This document shows positions 57,020 to 64,000 of a stretch of DNA of 64,000 nt, in pieces; position 1 is the stretch's first letter; each line of letters starts with the position of its first letter. The notes under the pieces were generated by a model. That model did no database searches, was not told where the DNA came from, and was given only the letters and a program-made list of their open reading frames with translations. Source of the stretch: Caenorhabditis elegans (Eukaryota; Nematoda; Chromadorea; Rhabditida; Rhabditidae); NCBI RefSeq assembly GCF_000002985.6, contig NC_003279.8, positions 13,206,001 to 13,270,000 on the forward strand, in the 5' to 3' direction. The translations under genes were made by a program, and so were the position numbers.

Positions 57020-57245
57020 GAATGAAAAAAAACACCTAAAAACAGCCGACTTGCCCCGAGCCAACCAGTTAGGAATGAGCGTGTGTAGATTGTATCGGCA
57101 CGCAAATGACGGTGACCAGCTGTGCAAGACCTTTCCGTTGTATTGATTGAGAAAGGACCACTACCCCTACCATATAGTGCTAGAGGCGGCGGTAGAGAGT
57201 GCCACAACACTGTTGGAGATATAGGGAAGAGTAATGACCCCTCGA
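57020..57245 (-). promoter_or_regulatory. Diverged upstream block of R2
   Basis: Weaker match to the blocks upstream of R1 and R3, about 300-520 bp before the R2 start: AGCTGTGCAAG, GAGATATAGGGAAGAG and TGACCCCTCGAG stand in the same order. Supports common descent of the three promoters. Confidence 0.35.
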
Positions 57246-57802
57246 GAAAAATGTGGTTTGTATGTACCTTTTTTAGGGAAGCGGATGTCTCTCTGTGAAT
57301 ATGTACATGGTTGCATTTTATAACGATATCGGCTCTTATAATAGATCGTAAAAATTGGAATGAAACTGAAAAAACAGTACTAGACACAGTTACCAGATAA
57401 CCAGTACAGACTATGGAAATTAGAAAGTTCAAGTTTAGATTTTTTTAAACTTATAGAGGTAGCAAAAAATATTTAGTGCAGCAAGAGACCGATTTGTGTT
57501 TTTTTTTTGAGTATACTCATTCCTCGAGTAAACGCTCGGTCTGTTCCGACTGAAAACTTAAATTTAGTGAACACAAACTTATGTGTCAATAGCCTCACTA
57601 TTTTGAATAACTGATAGTGAGACCACTGTCAAAACATTGTTTTTCCGTTAGAATGTTTGTGGAGTACACACATTTCCTGAGATACTACTAAAATAATTAG
57701 TTTTAAATCAAGCACATTTATTTGGAACAAAGAGTTTAAAAAATAGTTGAAACATAGGGACACGGAGAAAAAAACACAAAAATTGAAAAAAAAAACACAT
57801 AT

Positions 57803-59570
57803 TTATTTGGAACTCCAACAATGAAGCTGTGGTTGGTCCACCTGGACGATGTATGGGCATGCATACGGATTAGCGGCAATCATCGCTGGAGGCTGAACTC
57901 CGAACATGGGATTGCTGTGAGCATTGAAGTTTTGAGTGCGCTGCCGATTTTGATCTGGAAAAATGTAGAACTAGCAATGTTTTTTTTTAGAAAAAAATCA
58001 TCATTCAAATGCATACCTTTCGCCGCGATTTGGGCCTTCAATTTCTCAATCAGATCTTCTTTCTCCTTCAGGGTATTCTTCAGAATGTCATACTGTTTTT
58101 TCTCCTCTCTCGATGCTTCAAATGCTATGAGTTTTGCTTTCTCCAATTCCAGATTATGATCATTTGCTTCTTTTATTTTCATAATACTTTCGTCTAACTT
58201 ATTTTTCAGAATATCCATATCAAATTTCATGACACGTTGTTTACCCACGTGCATCAGAATCTTCTCATCTTTCTCTTCCAATAACTTCTTCATATCTTCC
58301 AGTTCCAACATTGATTTCATAATTTGTTCATCCTTTTGTTTCTCCAGTTCTTGAATCTTCAACACCTTCTGTTGTTCCTCTTCATCCAGCTTCTTCTGTT
58401 TCTCTTCTTGAATTCTCACAGCAAATGTCTTCACCGGTGCTGCTGGAAGAACAACATACTCATCCGTGATGCTCGAATACTTTTCCTTCTGAATTGCTTC
58501 GTAATCGTTTCTGCTAATAACAACAGTTCCATTATCCGAAAAATTTTCAGGGAAAGTATAGCCAACGTAGCGTTGCTGATTCGACTTGGATCATAGGCAA
58601 GTTCCTTACAATATACTTGCTCGAATGCATTAGTATCTGGGTTGTAAGTATACTGCTCAATATCATTGGTTAAGGAGTTGCGACAGTGAATAACACGGGC
58701 ATCCAAAGCTTCCGAGTGAACAGAATACTGTGGTTTTAGGTGCTTCTCAGAGGTCACAGAATTGCAACTGGTGCAGTAAACTTTGTTTGTGTTGTTGAAC
58801 TTTCCGGTGTAGATTGTATAATTGTAAGTTGAATAACTACCAGTTGTCTTGGAAACAACTTGAACAATATCTCCGCACAATTTTGAGCATCTTTGAATCC
58901 TCAACTCTGGAAGACTTTCCAAGTAGTCCAAGCATCCAAATTCATTACTGATATTTGTGACTTCTTCATCTTTATTTACAGCCAATTCATTCTTTTCAAT
59001 GCTTTGCATTACCAATGTATCGACTGGAGTTTGCGAGTTATCTCCATGCACAGACGATCTTGACTTCATTGCTCCATTTTCATCTCTTTCAATCACAATA
59101 GTCTCCTTTTCACCACTCAAGGCTGTAACGATAGAACCCAGCGTGGAATTTCCCCGATTGTAAACCAACTCCGGACGTTCGATTTCCACAAAACTGTGAG
59201 TTTCGAAGGAATAGACAAACTGTTCCATCTTGTTTGACATCGAGTTAAACGCAAAAATCACATGGTCTTCGATCTCCTCACACCAGACAGCGTAGTCAGG
59301 AAAGAGGTCCTTCTCGGTAACGTCAGGCTGGCAAGAGCACACATGAGGTAAGATGGTGTCATTTTCTGCGCAGAACTCGAAGAAGTAAACACGACCATCG
59401 GAATGTTCTAATCCAATCGTACTCATATTCGTAGAAGAGCACTTGTGAATGGACCATTTGAGAGGACGAGGTACTGGTTCGGATCCCGGAATTCGAGCAT
59501 ACGGAAGCTCGTGGGCATAGTCAGAGGAAGCGGAAGACATGGAAAAGGTAGACCTAATCGAGGTATCCAT
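57803..59570 (-). pseudogene. Two-module Cys protein, minus-strand copy R3, frameshifted
   Basis: Exon 1 58017-59570 (ATG 59568-59570 after a TTTCAG site), exon 2 57803-57954. Module 1: CSCQPDVTEKDLFPDY, NKMEQFVYSFETHSFVEI. Module 2: CTSCNSVTSEKHLKPQY, DIEQYTYNPDTNAFEQV. The frame breaks near 58560, where 4 nt present in R2 are missing. Downstream, in another frame, the sequence is intact: GYTFPENFSDNGTVVISR, VRIQEEKQKKLDEEEQQKV and the coiled coil, then a tail (VQPPAMIAANPYACPY). Splice signals are kept. As in R1, a single lesion interrupts an otherwise well-kept gene. Confidence 0.72.
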
Positions 59571-59631
59571 GATAGAAATGATTTCTGAAATTGAATACAT
59601 TTTTGATGAGTTGAATGGAAGATGCAAGATT

Positions 59632-59830
59632 GCCAAGCCAAAAAATAAACCATGAACAAATAGGAGAGCTAAAGAAAACCGGCCTGCTCCAAGCCGACCT
59701 ACAGGGAATGAATGAAAGGATAGTGCATTGCAACGTGTAAGACGGTTGGACGCTGTGCAAGGCTGTGCAGAAGGTAATCGATAGAGTGTGTTGGAATTGT
59801 GAGAGGTATCGGGAAGATGTGGTGACCCCT
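59632..59830 (-). promoter_or_regulatory. Conserved upstream block of R3
   Basis: Counterpart of 54290-54500, starting about 60 bp upstream of the R3 start. It shares GTAATCGATAGAGTGTG and GAGGTATCGGGAAGATGTGG. The conservation is as high as in coding parts, although no frame is obviously preserved. Confidence 0.5.
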
Positions 59831-60861
59831 CTCTGTAGATTGTAGTTTCTCATGAAAAAAATTGCAGCTGAAAACATATAAAAATACGTTCCAGCAATAC
59901 TGTTGGAATAATAAACCTGCAAAAATGCGAAGATGACGTCATAAATAGACTATTCTGGGAACGCAATCTTCAATAAATGTTTGAATTGTAATTGACTGAA
60001 AACCTGACTAAAAATAAGAACACATTTACAAAACTTATCTTTTGAAATATAAAAATTGTAGCCTCTACAGGTGCCAAATTGTATCTCGATAAATATTTTT
60101 GTGGAAAACACAGCGCCTCAAATAGGGAGAGAAGAGCGAAAAAAGTGGTTTTGGCGCGGGAGCGCGTTTGCTGCAGACGTCGCACAAATTGGAATTAATG
60201 TATAGAAAAACAGTAAAATATCGCGTTTCTGCTGGATTTTAGGGATTTTAAAGCAATTTTCAACAAGCGGGACCGCCCAGAGACTGTTCGCGATGCGATT
60301 TACTTCATTTTAACATAAATTTTTCCCCAAATAAGCTCGAAATTAGCTCTGAATTTCGGCGAATCTGAAATTTTTTTTTGACCAAACACAGAATTTTGCA
60401 AATAAAAATTGATTTTAGAGCAATTTATTGCATAAATGTTTAATTTTAGAATTTTTATTATTAGTTTGAATCTTTTTACAGAGTTTTAGTCATTAATTTG
60501 ACTGATAACACCGAAAAATGATTTTTCTTTACAACGAAATCGATAAAAAAGTAAAGCAACATTTATCAAGGGAAATCTTGCAAAATTGGTTTAAAAACTT
60601 TTATGAAATCAAAGATTTCAATAGAATAAAGCTATAAATCAAGCAAAATCACTAAAAATAAAAATAGTTCTGATCAAATTTCAATGTTCCAATCTACCAA
60701 GTGATCTATGACACGCCAAGTTTCTTATGTAAGTTTTGCTCTCCAATTTTCCTTAAAAATGGCTCAAATACTTACGCAAATGTTCAAATTAACATTTTTT
60801 ACAAGTTTCGTGTTATATTTTCTTTTCCTTAATAAGGAACCATCAGGTTCTTCCTACCCTC
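59831..60861. other. Intergenic, no gene seen
   Basis: AT-rich, with a short GC-richer patch near 60150 (GGCGCGGGAGCGCG). No supported ORF. Confidence 0.5.
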
Positions 60862-61207
60862 TACGGCTCTAGATACCTCAACTTCGATAACTCCTATCTA
60901 CTCGGAGAGGCGAGATATGAAAAAGTGATCAACTGAAAACTTGTAGAGCACATCAAAAACTATGATATTCAATTTAACCTACGTTTTTATCCATCAAGAT
61001 GGGGGAGTTAGACTTACATTTGTATTGCATACTTTTTGTTATTCTACTGGCTGCTCTAACTCCCTCATCTTGAAAGGTAAACACATGATTTTAATTAATT
61101 GTTATAGTTTTTAATATGTTCTACAATTTCTTAGTTAATCACTTTTTGATATCTTGCCTCTCTGAGGAGATAGGAGTTGTCGAAGTTACAGTATCTATAG
61201 CTATGCG
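60862..61207. repeat. Hairpin repeat, about 345 bp
   Basis: GATAACTCCTATCTACTCGG / GAGGCGAGATAT on the left recurs in inverse (ATATCTTGCCTCTCTGAGGAG, GATAGGAGTTGTCGAAG) on the right. The centre near 61035 has GGGGGAGTTAGA paired with TCTAACTCCC. Non-coding foldback. Confidence 0.7.
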
Positions 61208-61924
61208 CATATGAAGAATCATATGGATTCTCATCATGCAAAACTACTTATCATCTGATTTTTGTGAGGAACAATGATTCAAAAATGTTTTTTCAAATGA
61301 TGAAACAAGTTTTGATTTCATCTGAACATTTAGTGTTGGTTTAGTGAAGATCAACTGCCAACTAAACAGTTTCCGTTGATTTGGGTATTTTTGAGCAATT
61401 TCAAGACTTGAAACCGTGTTATTTCTATCAAGCTGACGTTTAAAAATTGGAATCACGCATATTGATGCTTGAAAAATTGGTTTCGCGTAGAAATTTTGTC
61501 ATAGAGTTAACTTGTTCTAATCGGTTCGAAAATCAATGATAAATCAACCAAATATTGAATTTGTTCAATAAAATGTTTTTTAAAACTTTTTTAAAGCAAT
61601 AATAATCCCAATATTTAATTATTTTTTCCAAATTTCATCTTGAAAACTCGAATAATCGCGAAATTTCGCGTGAAATTCATTTAATACCGTAAAAGTGTGC
61701 AAGCGCGCTCCGTTGGACTTTTCAATTCTCGATTTTCACAACTCTCCCGATTTGGGGCGCTGTGCGAAAAGTTATTATCTACAGAAAGCAGTGATACTTT
61801 TTCAGAAGAAAAGTTACAGATTTCCAGAGGTTTTGGGCAGAATTTTATTTCAGATTCTGGTAGCTGATCACATTGTTTACCCCTACAAAAAAGTAAACTT
61901 TTATCGTACAGGCAAGTCATTATA
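61208..61924. other. Intergenic, no gene seen
   Basis: AT-rich sequence leading to the foldback transposon. No splice-supported ORF; the longer frames here have no family resemblance. Confidence 0.5.
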
Positions 61925-63523
61925 CAGTGCGTCCAACTTCTATAGCACCCCCCTCCAATTTGGCGGTTTGGAGCTTCTCAAAATATTTTTTGAAAAAGTG
62001 CTAGTGCAGTTCGATAGCAAATGTTGAAAAACCTATGCTCCCCAATTTTCATTATGATATCTCAAAAATCACAGGAATTAGGTCAAAATATCGGAAAAAT
62101 GGCCGTCCAACTTCTATAGCACCCCCTCTGATTTTTGGCAATTTTCGGTAAAATCGGGGTTTTCTTCTTAATTAATAAATTTATTTTGTGAATAACTTTA
62201 CAACAAAATGTTCAGACGGTTTCATTTTCACATTTAAAAAATAAATATAACCCCTGAAAACACGTGGAACGCCTAGGATTGTCCTGGAACGTTCGTATTT
62301 GCTTCAGAGGCCATTTCTCGGCTCCCAATGATTTTCGCAGCACCAAACTTGACCAAAATGATCTTCCCCACCTATTTATTACTATTCAAATAATTGTTGA
62401 AAACATTTATTCATATGAACCAAATGGTAAAGGGAGCAACTGCAGTGATTTTCAAAAGGCTTGATTTAACTATGAAAACTAGCGTTTGGAGGCGCAGAGC
62501 TGATGGTTTTGACTTCCTATTGTACAGAATTTTAGCTCATCCGGTTCAAATATCCTTGAAGCTTTGATTTTGATTAGAAGTCTTCGAAAATTTATTCGGA
62601 AAAGTTCATGAGACCGCTCAAAAGAGGACAAAGGCAAAGCGAGGCCGCAAGTATTTTTCTCAAGCTAACACGCGAAAATTTTAAAGACGAAAGTAAGATA
62701 TAACTTTCTGAATGGCGATTTTTCTAGCTGTATTTATAACTCAACTGAAATTTAGCGAATTTGCTCATTGAATATTTCTATGGTCAAAGAACCTAAAAGC
62801 TAACAGACAAAACCTGAATCGGTGAATGTAGATGTCTAGCATTTGATGTATCCATGGATTTCCACAGATTTGATGTTCACATAATATAATTTTTTTTTTT
62901 TGCTATAATTTAGTAATTCTTAGTCGAAAATGTATTACCAACCTTCAGCTCTGCGCCTCCAAACGCTAGTTTTCATAGTTAAATCAAGCCTTTTGAAAAT
63001 CACTGCAGTTGCTCCCTTTACCATTTGGTTCATATGAATAAATGTTTTCAACAATTATTTGAATAGTAATAAATAGGTGGGGAAGATCATTTTGGTCAAG
63101 TTTGGTGCTGCGAAAATCATTGGGAGCCGAGAAATGGCCTCTGAAGCAAATACGAACGTTCCAGGACAATCCTAGGCGTTCCACGTGTTTTCAGGGGTTA
63201 TATTTATTTTTTAAATGTGAAAATGAAACCGTCTGAACATTTTGTTGTAAAGTTATTCACAAAATAAATTTATTAATTAAGAAGAAAACCCCGATTTTAC
63301 CGAAAATTGCCAAAAATCAGAGGGGGTGCTATAGAAGTTGGACGGCCATTTTTCCGATATTTTGACCTAATTCCTGTGATTTTTGAGATATCATAATGAA
63401 AATTGGGGAGCATAGGTTTTTCAACATTTGCTATCGAACTGCACTAGCACTTTTTCAAAAAATATTTTGAGAAGCTCCAAACCGCCAAATTGGAGGGGGG
63501 TGCTATAGAAGTTGGACGCACTG
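61925..63523. mobile_element. Tc/mariner-type foldback transposon, non-autonomous
   Basis: 1,599-bp element flanked by TA (61923-61924 and 63524-63525), with ends CAGTGCGTCCAACTTC in inverse. The two arms are about 580 bp each (61925-62507 and 62946-63523) and almost identical. A loop of about 440 bp separates them. No transposase frame. CAGT ends plus a TA duplication place it with Tc1/mariner-like elements mobilised in trans. Confidence 0.85.
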
Positions 63524-63525
63524 TA

Positions 63526-64000
63526 TACCCTAGTTTGAAATTGCTTGGCAAAGTAAGATGAAACATTAAAAGAAAAGGCACTGTAATTCAGCAAAACAGA
63601 CTTGACTGTACGTCCCAATTTATTGCAAGAGTGGGAGAATATTAGTGTCATTTGACAGATGCTCAGTGTTTTTCTAGATATTCGGTCTCCTGGGACTCCA
63701 CTATAAGAGGGTTGCCATCGTCTCCTTTTCAGACAATGGCAGGCTCCTCCTTTGTCCAGATAAATCACTTTATGGGTAATCGATAACCCAAAACGCGCAA
63801 ATGGAGTCTGACAGATTTCAGGCACCTTACCACTCAGTCTTCCAGTCATTCAATCTTCAACTGCCCTTCCTGGTTGGTGAGCTGGTTTTTTCTTTCCTTT
63901 TTTCAATTATTTTCCTTATTTTTCTGTTACCTGTTTTGTCGTATTGTCTTGTCTAGAAGATTCTAATTATCTTCAATTTCCAGAAAGTAAACTCCAACGA
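63526..64000. other. Window end, no gene seen
   Basis: Right flank of the foldback element. No ORF with splice support. A gene starting beyond the window edge cannot be excluded. Confidence 0.45.

Noticed and set aside
62264-63184. Identical 66-codon frames on opposite strands as genes
   Set aside because: They are the same sequence in the two arms of the foldback transposon, with no protein-like features.

Overview
This is nuclear DNA of a nematode of the genus Caenorhabditis, most likely C. elegans or a close relative, with the look of a repeat-rich chromosome arm. The reasons are: AT-rich sequence; genes split by many 43-60 nt introns that end in TTTTCAG; trans-splice-like acceptors just upstream of several start codons; and families typical of these worms (a class P sperm-specific MSP-domain protein, two DUF1647 genes, a GT14 core-2/I-branching enzyme, C-type lectins, atypical calpains, a phospholipid scramblase, an SLC41 transporter). 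No species name was given, so this is inference. Exon limits below were read by eye from splice signals, frame continuity and comparison between paralogues inside the window.

Layout. 0-13.5 kb: a DUF1647 gene, a complete GT14 gene, two head-to-head C-type lectin genes that both look broken (one is split by a mariner transposon with an open transposase frame), two tandem minus-strand genes for secreted repeat proteins, and an intronless MSP-domain sperm gene. 14.1-19.7 kb: a composite mobile block with outer inverted ends, a nested hAT-type element with an exact 8-bp target duplication, long inverted repeats and a decayed cyclin A copy. 21-24 kb: a gene fragment and a second, complete DUF1647 gene. 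24.5-26.1 kb: two minisatellites, one of them a 15-unit array packed with heat-shock-element boxes, and a C12 tract. 26-35 kb: a type I membrane protein, a scramblase, a decayed membrane-protein gene and an SLC41 Mg2+ transporter.

35.6-59.6 kb is the most unusual part. Five members of a protein family I do not recognise (two on the plus strand, three on the minus strand) surround a tandem pair of calpain-like protease genes. Each family protein has two copies of a module of roughly 110-130 residues built round C-x2-C, (D/H)L-x-P-x-Y and E-Q-(Y/F) motifs. The plus-strand members carry long acidic N-terminal regions; the minus-strand members carry C-terminal coiled coils. Each minus-strand copy has one different lesion (2-nt deletion, nonsense codon, 4-nt deletion), and a related upstream block precedes all three. 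The first calpain copy is a pseudogene with four lesions; the second is open over 631 codons with Cys, His and Asn in place.

60-64 kb is non-coding and holds a hairpin and a 1.6-kb foldback DNA transposon with long, nearly identical arms and a TA target duplication. Much of the window therefore records local gene duplication followed by decay and transposon insertion, with about nine genes that look intact.
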